Shown one piece after another: positions 1-5,283 of a stretch of 5,283 bases of DNA. A program made the translations under genes and the position numbers. Source of the DNA: CAMQVM01 sp044433365 (GTDB lineage: Bacteria; Bacteroidota; Bacteroidia; Bacteroidales; Rikenellaceae). Position 1 is the stretch's first letter. Each line of letters begins with the position of its first letter. Where the stretch lies: positions 1-5,283 of the forward strand of contig JAWXTR010000138.1 of assembly GCA_044433365.1 (NCBI GenBank), read 5' to 3'. The notes under the pieces were generated by a model. The model ran no database searches. It was not told the origin of the DNA and was given only the letters and a program-made list of their open reading frames with translations.

Positions 1-120
1 GGAGATGAGATTTTTTGCTATTGAATCGAAAATATAGTGGTTCTATATTGAGATTTAATAGTGAAAAATATCGCTCCAAGAGTGCTATTAAGAATATGGC
101 AATAATTGTTTTACACTACT
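1..120 (+). repeat. Left copy of a 120-bp perfect inverted repeat (part of a long-hairpin element)
   Basis: Bases 1-120 are the exact reverse complement of 5083-5202; I checked this in ten-base blocks and found no mismatch. The copy contains part of one hairpin arm (1-37), the 5-nt loop (38-42, TGGTT) and nearly all of the other arm (43-120). The outer part of the first arm would lie to the left of the window. Identity stops at 121, where this copy continues into a second arm copy while the right copy runs into unique sequence. The element is AT-rich and non-coding. Confidence 0.95.
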
Positions 121-207
121 ATAGTTATTCTACATTGAGATTTAATAGTAAAAAATATTGCTCCAAGAGTGCTGTTAAAAATATGGCAATAATTGTTTTA
201 CACTACT
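42..207 (+). repeat. Tandem duplication of a 79-bp hairpin arm
   Basis: The segments 42-120 and 129-207 are direct repeats of 79 bp, with a period of 87 bp and an 8-bp linker. I count five differences (T/C, G/A, C/T, A/G, G/A), all transitions. The first copy is the 3' arm of the hairpin element in this orientation. The second copy has no partner arm next to it. The period is a multiple of three, so one reading frame stays open through both copies (15-236), but four of the five changes alter the amino acid, so there is no sign of coding constraint. Confidence 0.93.
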
Positions 208-209
208 TA
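175..209 (+). repeat. 35-bp repeat unit, left copy
   Basis: This 35-bp stretch starts TTAAAAATA and ends CTACTTA. It matches the two tandem units at 5213-5282 at 30 of 35 positions and in the same orientation. Related units are 88-121 in plus orientation and 5081-5115 in minus orientation. It is the outer end of the hairpin arm, and lies 42 bp before the start codon of the U32 gene. Confidence 0.85.
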
Positions 210-251
210 AAATATTCAAAAGATTTAAAGAAATAAAAATAGATATAAAAA

Positions 252-1502
252 ATGTTCAAAGAGAGAAAAGAAATTGAAATAATGGCTCCCGTAGGCTCCT
301 ACGAGTCGCTAATGGCGGCTATAAATGCTGGAGCAAATTCAGTTTATTTTGGTGTTGAAAAGCTAAATATGCGTGGTCAATCGTCGTTTAACTTTACACT
401 CGACGACCTAGCTCAAATCGTTTCAATTTGCAAAGAGAACGATGTTAAAAGCTATCTTACAGTCAATTGTATTCTATATGACGAAGATTTAGCAGTTATG
501 CGTGAGATTGTAGATAGAGCAAAGGTAGAGGGAATCACCGCTATTATCGCTTCCGACCATGCAGCCATAGTGTATGCCAATAAAATCGGTGTAGAGGTAC
601 ATATCTCAACCCAATTAAACCTATCTAATATCGAAGATGTAGAGTTTTACTCACACTTTGCCGATGTTGTGGTACTTGCTCGTGAGCTTAACCTTGAGCA
701 GGTGAAATATATCTACACTGAAATTGAAAAACGTGATATTTGTGGTCCAAAAGGCGAATTAGTGCAGATTGAGATGTTTTCGCATGGTGCGCTATGTATG
801 GCAGTGTCGGGAAAATGCTATTTAAGCCTACACGAAGCTGATAAATCGGCAAATCGTGGCACTTGCCGCCAAATTTGTCGTCGTAGCTACGAGGTGCGTG
901 ATAGAGATACTGGCGAGGAGCTTGTAGTTGAAAATAAATACATAATGTCGCCTAAAGATTTATGTACTATCGACTTTCTCGATAAGATGGTAGATGCAGG
1001 GGTTAGAGTTCTTAAAATAGAGGGTCGTGCCCGCTCTGCTGAGTATGTAAAAAGAGTTGTAGAGTGTTATAACGAGGCGTTAGATACTATTGCAGATGGC
1101 ACATACTCACAAGAAAAAGTGGAGGTATGGAAAGAGAAGATGGCTGTAGTGTTTAATCGTGGCTACTGGGATGGCTACTACTTAGGTCGTCGTCTAGGTG
1201 AGTGGAGCGACAACTACGGCTCGGCTGCAACCCATAAAAAGGTATATGTAGGTAAAGTTACAAACTATTTTAAAAATATATCTGTTGCCGAAATTTTAAT
1301 CGAAGCAGCAACTTTAGAGGTTGGCGAAGAGGTGATGTTTAGCGGCCCTACAACAGGTGTTGTCGAGCAGAGTGTAGAGGAGATTAGAGTAGATTTAAAA
1401 GCTAGAAATATCACTAAACAGGGCGAGAGATGCTCGATTATTACTAAGGAGCTTGTACGTCGTGGCGATGCACTTTATAAATATGTTAAGGTAGAGAAGT
1501 AA
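252..1502 (+). CDS. trhP: U32 family protein, TrhP-like tRNA 5-hydroxyuridine hydroxylation factor
   Basis: Although named peptidases, U32 proteins of the TrhP (YegQ) branch are needed for hydroxylation of uridine 34 in tRNA, and characterised relatives depend on Fe-S clusters. The 416-aa protein has the N-terminal EIEIMAPVGSYESL strand (about 7-20). The family signature runs E174 to S192 and includes GALC and GKC. Four cysteines (C182, C189, C205, C209) are in positions likely to bind an Fe-S cluster. It also has GTCRQICRR (203-211), KIEGRARS (255-262) and a C-terminal beta-rich domain from about 330. The length fits a single-unit TrhP. The ATG at 252 is preferred over the ATG at 282, because the latter would remove the first beta strand. 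There is no clear Shine-Dalgarno, and A-rich sequence precedes the start. The stop codon overlaps the thiL start (TAATG). The exact substrate is inferred; another U32 subgroup cannot be excluded. Confidence 0.88.
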   Translation: MFKERKEIEIMAPVGSYESLMAAINAGANSVYFGVEKLNMRGQSSFNFTLDDLAQIVSICKENDVKSYLTVNCILYDEDLAVMREIVDRAKVEGITAIIASDHAAIVYANKIGVEVHISTQLNLSNIEDVEFYSHFADVVVLARELNLEQVKYIYTEIEKRDICGPKGELVQIEMFSHGALCMAVSGKCYLSLHEADKSANRGTCRQICRRSYEVRDRDTGEELVVENKYIMSPKDLCTIDFLDKMVDAGVRVLKIEGRARSAEYVKRVVECYNEALDTIADGTYSQEKVEVWKEKMAVVFNRGYWDGYYLGRRLGEWSDNYGSAATHKKVYVGKVTNYFKNISVAEILIEAATLEVGEEVMFSGPTTGVVEQSVEEIRVDLKARNITKQGERCSIITKELVRRGDALYKYVKVEK

Positions 1503-2494
1503 TGAACCTAAGCGAGTTAAATATTATCAATACAATATCCCAAACCGCTAACTACAAAGAGTTTGACGGTTTGGGAATTGGCGATGATTGCGCTGTACTT
1601 CCTCTTGAGGGCGATAGGTATAAGGTTGTTACTACCGACACACTTACCGAAGATAGCCACTTTATTTTCGACTCCATAAAGGCTGAGGATTTAGCCTACA
1701 AATCACTAGCAAGCAATATTAGTGATATTTTAGCAATGGGTGCAAAGCCGCTTTACGCTTTTTTAGCTATTAGCTACAGTTCAAAAGTAGATAGGCAGTG
1801 GATAGAGCGATTTTCTAGCTCTCTGATAAGCCTTGCAAATGAGTGTGGCGTAATGCTACTTGGAGGCGACACCACATTCTCACCTCATGCTCTTACAATC
1901 ACTATTACACTGATTGGGGAGGTCAAAAAAGATAATTTAAAACTACGAAGCGGTGCAAAAGTTGGCGATAAAATATTTTGTTGCAACGCTCTAGGGGGGT
2001 CGTCTTTAGGTTTACGTTATATTTTAAACAAAAAATCTGAAAGTTTTGTTTCTCTTACCGAAAAGCAAGCAAAAAAAGCAATTGAAGCACACTACCGCCC
2101 AAAACTCTTTCTTAAAGAGGCAATCTGGCTAGGTAAGCAATCTGCAATCACTGCAATGATGGATATTTCGGATGGTATCGCTAAAGATTTGACTCATATT
2201 TTAGATAAAAGCGGCGTAAGTGCCTCAATAAATATAGATTCTATACCTATTTTTGAGGGGGCAACAGTAGAGGATGCTGTTTCGGGTGGCGAAGAATATT
2301 CACTGCTTTTTACCGTTGATAGCAATGATAGCGAAAGGGTTAAAAGTCAATATAATGAGCTTTTCGATGGTGAAATTTACGAAATTGGCACAATTACTAG
2401 CTCCGCTACAGATAGCAAAAATAGAATTGATTGGGTAGAAAATGGTCAAAAGATAGATTACCACTTTAAAGGTTATGAACATGGAAATAGATAA
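1502..2494 (+). CDS. thiL: Thiamine-monophosphate kinase ThiL
   Basis: ThiL phosphorylates thiamine monophosphate with ATP to give the cofactor thiamine pyrophosphate, in the cytosol. The 330-aa length is normal (the E. coli protein is about 325). Visible motifs in order are GIGDDCAVL (25-33, metal and ATP binding), VTTDTLTEDSHF (43-54), SDILAMGAKP (74-83), LLGGDTT (119-125), MDISDGIAKDL (220-230) and SGGEEYSLLFT (261-271). These are the hallmarks of the AIR-synthase-like kinase fold. The middle NALGGSSLGL (162-171) differs from the GDS-type version of proteobacterial enzymes. The start overlaps the U32 stop by one base, and the end overlaps thiD by 20 bases, so translation of the three is probably coupled. 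The DLAYKSLASNISD segment looks more like E. coli ThiL than the form I recall from Bacteroides. Confidence 0.95.
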   Translation: MNLSELNIINTISQTANYKEFDGLGIGDDCAVLPLEGDRYKVVTTDTLTEDSHFIFDSIKAEDLAYKSLASNISDILAMGAKPLYAFLAISYSSKVDRQWIERFSSSLISLANECGVMLLGGDTTFSPHALTITITLIGEVKKDNLKLRSGAKVGDKIFCCNALGGSSLGLRYILNKKSESFVSLTEKQAKKAIEAHYRPKLFLKEAIWLGKQSAITAMMDISDGIAKDLTHILDKSGVSASINIDSIPIFEGATVEDAVSGGEEYSLLFTVDSNDSERVKSQYNELFDGEIYEIGTITSSATDSKNRIDWVENGQKIDYHFKGYEHGNR

Positions 2495-3335
2495 AAATTT
2501 TAACTCAACTACCGATAAAAAAATAGAGGATAATCGCCAAAAAGTGGCTCTTTCGATTGCTGGCTCCGACTCCTCTGCTGGTGCAGGGATTCAAGCCGAT
2601 ATGAAAAGTGCCGCTGCACTTGGCTGCTATATGGCAACCGCAATAACAGCCATTACAGCGCAAAATAGCATGGGTGTAACCGCTATAGAACCAACACCTA
2701 GCACTATTCTTACCACTCAAATCGAGGCCGTTATGAGCGATATGAGAGTAGAAGCTATAAAAACGGGAATGATTCCAAACATTGAGTCGGTTAAGGCTGT
2801 TTTGGAGTGTATAGATAAATATACTATCGAAAATATTGTTGTCGACCCAGTGATTGTATCAACATCTGGAGCAACTTTAATCGATAAAACAGCCATAGAT
2901 TGTATCATCGAGAAACTATTTCCATTAGCAACTATTGTTACTCCAAATAGCGTTGAATGTGGCTATATTACAGGTGTTAAGATATGCAGTAGCGTAGATT
3001 TTGATAGAGCTGCTTCAAAATTTGAGCTTTTAGGCTCTAAATATCTGCTTTTAAAGGGTGGGCATATAGATGGTAAAAAAATTGTGGATGTACTATACGA
3101 TTTAAAGCGTGGAAATAGCTATAATTTTGAATTTGAGAGAGTGGATACTATGAATACTCACGGTACTGGCTGTTCGCTTTCATCTTCGATTGCTGCCTCT
3201 ATGGCGATGGGCTACAACATAGTAGAGAGCGTAGAGAGAGCTGAAAATTTTGTTCACAAAGCGATATTTAGGGGTAAAGATATGGTACTTGGGAAGGGGC
3301 ATGGTTCTATTGCGCATTTTGAATATTTACGATAA
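2475..3335 (+). CDS. thiD: Hydroxymethylpyrimidine/phosphomethylpyrimidine kinase ThiD
   Basis: ThiD phosphorylates the pyrimidine precursor of thiamine twice (HMP to HMP-P to HMP-PP), ready for joining to the thiazole. The 286-aa protein has the ribokinase-fold motifs in order: SIAGSDSSAGAGIQAD (27-42, substrate binding), AIKTGMI (94-100), VVDPVIVSTSG (122-132), TPN (156-158), LKGGH (193-197) and THGTGCSLSSSIA (228-240) with the presumed catalytic or anion-hole region around C233. Family members usually begin a few residues before the AGSDSS motif; here the ATG at 2475 adds about 23 lysine- and asparagine-rich residues. A second ATG is at 2481, and a GTG at 2544 would give the canonical N terminus. 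I keep ATG because it lies inside the thiL end (20-nt overlap). Pyridoxal-type kinase activity is a known side possibility for this family. Confidence 0.94.
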   Translation: MNMEIDKNFNSTTDKKIEDNRQKVALSIAGSDSSAGAGIQADMKSAAALGCYMATAITAITAQNSMGVTAIEPTPSTILTTQIEAVMSDMRVEAIKTGMIPNIESVKAVLECIDKYTIENIVVDPVIVSTSGATLIDKTAIDCIIEKLFPLATIVTPNSVECGYITGVKICSSVDFDRAASKFELLGSKYLLLKGGHIDGKKIVDVLYDLKRGNSYNFEFERVDTMNTHGTGCSLSSSIAASMAMGYNIVESVERAENFVHKAIFRGKDMVLGKGHGSIAHFEYLR

Positions 3336-3341
3336 ATTAAA

Positions 3342-3362
3342 AATTTAGAGGAGTTCTAAATT
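3342..3362 (+). terminator. AT-rich hairpin between thiD and the division gene
   Basis: An 8-bp perfect stem (AATTTAGA with TCTAAATT) encloses a 5-nt loop GGAGT, starting 6 nt after the thiD stop. The stem has little GC and no U-run follows directly, so intrinsic termination would be weak. It may instead mark a transcript end processed by other means, or be chance in AT-rich sequence. Confidence 0.3.
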
Positions 3363-3401
3363 CTGGATTTTGATAGTTCTAACAGTTGATTTTTAAACAC
3401 A

Positions 3402-3701
3402 ATGGCTACTAAAAAGAGAAGAAATATAAGAATTATTACAAACACAAATATAATAATTGTAAGCAGTGCTATTTTTATTGCAATTATGTATTTTTCGGAT
3501 GATAATAACTATTTTGTACGCAAACAATTAAGGGAAAAACATGCTGTTTTGGTTGGTCAGGTAGATTCTCTACGCCAAAAAATTAGCAGAGATAGCCTAA
3601 ATCTGGAGCGTATAAAAAAAGACGATAAATTTCTTGAAAAATTTGCTCGTGAGCATTTCTATATGTATCGAGAGGGCGAAGAGGTGTTTGCTGTGGAATA
3701 G
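3402..3701 (+). CDS. Septum formation initiator (DivIC/FtsB-like) membrane protein
   Basis: This small 99-aa protein has the DivIC/FtsB layout: a basic N terminus (KKRRNIR, 4-10), one membrane segment (about 11-31, rich in I, V and A), a coiled coil (about 38-75) and a short C-terminal region. The end LEKFAREHFYMYREGEEVFAVE (from 78) resembles the conserved tail of Bacteroidota family members, where a similar LEKFAREKYYM...E pattern recurs. Such proteins form part of the divisome with FtsL- and FtsQ-like partners, linking septal peptidoglycan synthesis to division, with the coiled coil on the outer face of the inner membrane. The ATG at 3402 follows an A-rich stretch (AAACACA) without a Shine-Dalgarno. 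It could share the thiD transcript (66-nt gap) or have its own promoter, but I see no TAnnTTTG box in the gap. Confidence 0.85.
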   Translation: MATKKRRNIRIITNTNIIIVSSAIFIAIMYFSDDNNYFVRKQLREKHAVLVGQVDSLRQKISRDSLNLERIKKDDKFLEKFAREHFYMYREGEEVFAVE

Positions 3702-3715
3702 TGATTATTTCTCAA

Positions 3716-3740
3716 AAAAACAGTTGTTTTTATAATTTTT
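3716..3740 (+). terminator. Possible weak terminator after the division gene
   Basis: A six-pair stem AAAAAC/GTTTTT (3716-3721 with 3726-3731) closes a 4-nt loop and is followed by an AT-rich stretch with a T-run (3736-3742). The stem is almost all A:T, so it is weak, and it overlaps the -33 part of the msrA promoter. Its mirror symmetry might let it act on either strand. Confidence 0.3.
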
Positions 3741-3754
3741 TTGCACTATATTTG
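3724..3754 (+). promoter_or_regulatory. Bacteroidota-type promoter for msrA
   Basis: A TTG at 3724-3726 and TATATTTG at 3747-3754 are separated by 20 nt. This matches the primary sigma-factor consensus of Bacteroidota (TTTG or TTG near -33, TAnnTTTG near -7). Transcription should start near 3758-3762, giving a leader of about 50 nt before the msrA ATG at 3812. It lies in a 110-bp intergenic gap, as expected for the start of a separate transcript. Confidence 0.75.
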
Positions 3755-3756
3755 TC

Positions 3757-3778
3757 AATATCCCCGTTAAGGGAAATT
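3757..3778 (+). other. Small hairpin at the predicted 5' end of the msrA mRNA
   Basis: AAT-A-TCCC pairs with GGGA-A-ATT around a 6-nt loop, with one A.A mismatch between a 4-bp GC-rich stem and a 3-bp outer stem. If the promoter at 3724-3754 is right, the hairpin would sit at the very start of the transcript, where such stems can protect mRNA. It is short and may be chance. Confidence 0.3.
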
Positions 3779-3811
3779 CTATAGTAGGTTCTCAAAAATA
3801 TCAGAAAAATT

Positions 3812-4309
3812 ATGGAAAAGGCGACAGAAAACAAATTTGCTATCTTTGCAGGTGGCTGTTTTTGGGGTGTTGAACACCTTATGCAAAAACAAAATGGAGT
3901 GATTTCGGTAGATTCAGGCTATATTGGTGGAACGCTAGATAATCCAACTTATGAGCAGGTAAAGGCTCACATTACAGGTCATGCTGAGGCTGTAAAGGTG
4001 ATTTACAACCCCAGTGAGGTGGATTATGAGACTCTTGCAAAGCTATTTTTCGAAATTCACGACCCAACTCAAACAGATGGTCAAGGACCAGATATAGGCG
4101 ATCAATATCGCTCAGAAATATTCTATTTAGATGAAGAGCAAAAGTCGACAGCTCAAAAATTGATAGATATTTTAAAGGAAAAAGGTTATGAAATTGCTAC
4201 TAAACTCACCAAAGCAACAGAGTTTTTTGTAGCAGAGAAATATCACCAAAATTACTATGAAAACAAAGGTACTGAGCCATATTGCCACTCTCGTGTAACT
4301 CGATTTTAG
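3812..4309 (+). CDS. msrA: Peptide methionine sulfoxide reductase MsrA
   Basis: MsrA reduces the S form of methionine sulfoxide in proteins and free methionine, repairing oxidative damage in the cytosol. The 165-aa protein is a stand-alone MsrA without a fused MsrB domain, and is close to the minimal size of the family. The catalytic GGCFWG motif is at 14-19 with C16 as the attacking cysteine. Also visible are SGYIGG (35-40), GHAEAV (56-61), HDPTQTDGQGPDIGDQYRS (83-101) and the YHQNYY segment (144-149). The only other cysteine is C158 near the C terminus (EPYCH), so it is the candidate resolving cysteine, with thioredoxin the likely reductant. The ATG at 3812 follows an A-rich leader and the predicted promoter. 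The next gene starts 39 nt after the stop, so the two are probably co-transcribed. Confidence 0.97.
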   Translation: MEKATENKFAIFAGGCFWGVEHLMQKQNGVISVDSGYIGGTLDNPTYEQVKAHITGHAEAVKVIYNPSEVDYETLAKLFFEIHDPTQTDGQGPDIGDQYRSEIFYLDEEQKSTAQKLIDILKEKGYEIATKLTKATEFFVAEKYHQNYYENKGTEPYCHSRVTRF

Positions 4310-4336
4310 GTAGCTAAACTCTGAAATACCTTTTAT

Positions 4337-4340
4337 GGAG
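4337..4340 (+). promoter_or_regulatory. Shine-Dalgarno-like GGAG deciding the channel start
   Basis: GGAG lies 8 nt upstream of the ATG at 4349, good spacing for ribosome binding. It supports ATG 4349 over the in-frame TTG at 4346. Such a site is unusual in this window, where the other genes have A-rich leaders. A four-codon mini-ORF (ATG at 4335 to TGA at 4347-4349) ends on the channel's start codon and might allow re-initiation, but is probably chance. Confidence 0.5.
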
Positions 4341-4348
4341 AGCAATTG

Positions 4349-5053
4349 ATGGGAAACGGAATAAAATCTCTCTTATATACCCCTTTTGGTAGATTAAAAT
4401 GGGTAATGGATGTATTGGTAATAATTGGTTCACTAATTATTGTCAGCTCTGTTAGTGTCGATTTTTTCAATAATCGTTCGTTAGAGGATGGACTGGATGC
4501 AGCACTTCGTATTCAGTATTGGGTTTGTATGCTCTATATTGCCGATTTTTTTATCCGTCTTTGGAGTGCAGAGAACAAAACACGCTTTTTCTTTAGAAAT
4601 TTACCACTGCTTATTATCTCAATTCCATACTACAATATCACCTCTTACTATGATGTATCTCTCGACCAAGAGTGGGCTACAATTCTACGTATTTTGCCTG
4701 TAATTAGGTGTGCTTATGCTATAGTGCTCTTTTTTAATCGTAGAGCCACTAATATTATCTCTACACTTATTGTCTCGTATATCACTACTGTAGTGTTTGT
4801 TTGCTATTTCTCAACAATGATTTTTTTCTATGCCGAACGTGGCGTAAATCCTATGGTTAAAAATTATGGCGATGCACTCTGGTGGACCCTTATGAATCTT
4901 ACAACAGTTGGTTCTAATATATTTGCTGTAACTCCACTTGGCAAATTTCTATCATTTGCAATTGCTGCTACAGGTATGATGATGTTTCCAATATTTACCG
5001 CCTACGTAACCGAAATCTTCCAGGAGTATCATAAACGACGACATTCTAAATGA
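4349..5053 (+). CDS. Ion transport family protein, voltage-gated-like cation channel with atypical filter
   Basis: This 234-aa membrane protein has the order of a six-segment cation channel subunit. A first hydrophobic segment lies at about 20-38, then others at about 55-70 and 84-95. A short S4-like stretch with few arginines follows (about 110-130; R114, R120), then S5 (about 135-160), a pore helix (DALWWTLMNLTTVG, 175-188) and S6 (about 198-220). The pore resembles potassium channels (TTVGYGD...TP.GK), but the filter reads TTVGSNIFAVTPLGK (185-199), so Y-G-D is replaced by S-N-I. Channels of this type assemble as tetramers in the inner membrane. The C terminus is short and basic, with no RCK or cyclic-nucleotide domain. 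The ATG at 4349 is chosen for its upstream GGAG. The fold is well supported; ion selectivity and gating are unknown. Confidence 0.85.
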   Translation: MGNGIKSLLYTPFGRLKWVMDVLVIIGSLIIVSSVSVDFFNNRSLEDGLDAALRIQYWVCMLYIADFFIRLWSAENKTRFFFRNLPLLIISIPYYNITSYYDVSLDQEWATILRILPVIRCAYAIVLFFNRRATNIISTLIVSYITTVVFVCYFSTMIFFYAERGVNPMVKNYGDALWWTLMNLTTVGSNIFAVTPLGKFLSFAIAATGMMMFPIFTAYVTEIFQEYHKRRHSK

Positions 5054-5080
5054 TGTTTTGGTATTATTTATTTCTTAATT

Positions 5081-5247
5081 TAAGTAGTGTAAAACAATTA
5101 TTGCCATATTCTTAATAGCACTCTTGGAGCGATATTTTTCACTATTAAATCTCAATATAGAACCACTATATTTTCGATTCAATAGCAAAAAATCTCATCT
5201 CCAATAGCACTTTTAAAAATACACCAATAATTATTTTACCCTACTTA
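5081..5247 (-). repeat. Long imperfect palindrome, MITE-like or structured-RNA element
   Basis: Arm 5081-5160 and arm 5166-5247 are inverted copies around the loop 5161-5165 (AACCA on the plus strand). In my hand alignment of 80 columns, 63 are complementary, 10 are transitions and 7 are transversions, with two single-base gaps. Ends read TAAGTAG...CTACTTA. All ten transitions become G.U pairs on the minus strand, so the minus strand is the better candidate transcript, giving a hairpin of roughly 80 bp with loop UGGUU. I see no open reading frame of interest and no clear target-site duplication. It begins 27 bp after the stop of the channel gene. A non-autonomous mobile element is the default reading; a functional RNA is the alternative. 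Confidence 0.85.
5083..5202 (-). repeat. Right copy of the 120-bp perfect inverted repeat
   Basis: This is the exact reverse complement of 1-120. The interval between the two copies is 4,962 bp and contains every gene in the window. This copy sits within the complete palindrome, so it shows the full element that the left copy only partly preserves. Confidence 0.95.
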
Positions 5248-5282
5248 TTAAAAATACACCAATAATTATTTTACCCTACTTA
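5213..5282 (+). repeat. Two identical tandem 35-bp units at the window edge
   Basis: Bases 5213-5247 and 5248-5282 are identical 35-bp units (starting TTAAAAATACACC and ending CTACTTA). The first is also the outer end of the right hairpin arm. The array runs to the last base, so more copies may follow. Units abut directly with no spacer between them, which argues against CRISPR. Confidence 0.93.
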
Positions 5283-5283
5283 T

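Noticed and set aside
193..220. Promoter for the U32-thi cluster (TTG at 193-195, TATTCAAA at 213-220)
   Set aside because: The -7 part lacks the TTTG of the consensus and the spacer is 17 nt rather than about 20, so it is not supported.
15..236. 73-codon open frame with internal 29-residue repeats
   Set aside because: It lies wholly within the non-coding hairpin repeats, is open only because the 87-bp period is a multiple of three, and four of five differences between the copies change the amino acid. The same sequence forms hairpin arms elsewhere.
2300..2908. Minus-strand open frames opposite thiL and thiD
   Set aside because: They are shadows of well-supported genes on the plus strand and show no recognisable protein features or start signals.
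4918..4925. TATATTTG promoter box inside the channel gene
   Set aside because: There is no TTG at the right distance upstream and it lies within the selectivity-filter codons; a chance match in AT-rich DNA. A similar TATCTTTG at 3841-3848 inside msrA is rejected for the same reason.
5073..5255. Target-site duplication around the palindrome
   Set aside because: The flanks (TCTTAATT before and TTAAAAAT after) share only short AT-rich similarity and the right side is a tandem unit, so no duplication can be called.
5213..5283. Possible CRISPR array from 35-bp repeats
   Set aside because: The units are directly adjacent with no variable spacers, one unit doubles as a hairpin arm, and no cas genes are present in the window.

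Overview
The window looks like a low-GC member of the Bacteroidota. The evidence is a canonical Bacteroidota-type promoter upstream of msrA (TTG, 20-nt spacer, TATATTTG), mostly absent Shine-Dalgarno sequences with A-rich stretches before start codons, and a septum-formation protein of the short DivIC/FtsB type common in that phylum. The genus cannot be named from the sequence. Both ends lie inside repeats, so this may be a whole short contig bounded by repeats.

Layout. Positions 1-236 hold repeats with no convincing gene. A tightly packed rightward cluster follows: a TrhP-like U32 'peptidase' family protein (252-1502, tRNA hydroxylation), thiL (1502-2494, overlapping by 1 nt) and thiD (from 2475, overlapping thiL by 20 nt). 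After 66 nt comes a small membrane division protein (3402-3701). A weak terminator-like hairpin overlaps a good promoter, which drives msrA (3812-4309) and probably a six-TM-type cation channel (4349-5053), the latter with a Shine-Dalgarno-like GGAG. The right end (5081-5283) is repeat again.

How the genes fit. ThiD makes HMP-pyrophosphate and ThiL makes the final cofactor thiamine pyrophosphate; the enzyme that joins the two moieties (ThiE) is not here, nor is a TPP riboswitch. The other genes are housekeeping (tRNA modification, cell division, repair of oxidised methionine, ion flux), and their grouping with the thi genes looks like co-expression rather than one pathway.

The most interesting part is the repeat family. 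At 5081-5247 two arms of about 80 nt form one long imperfect palindrome around a 5-nt loop. All ten transition differences between the arms become G.U pairs if the minus strand is transcribed and none do so on the plus strand, which suggests a structured RNA or strand-biased mutation. Half of this element recurs at 1-120 as a perfect 120-bp inverted copy, flanked by a second diverged arm copy (129-207). The outer 35 bp of the arm is repeated in tandem at the right edge. The repeats bracket the whole gene block in inverted orientation.
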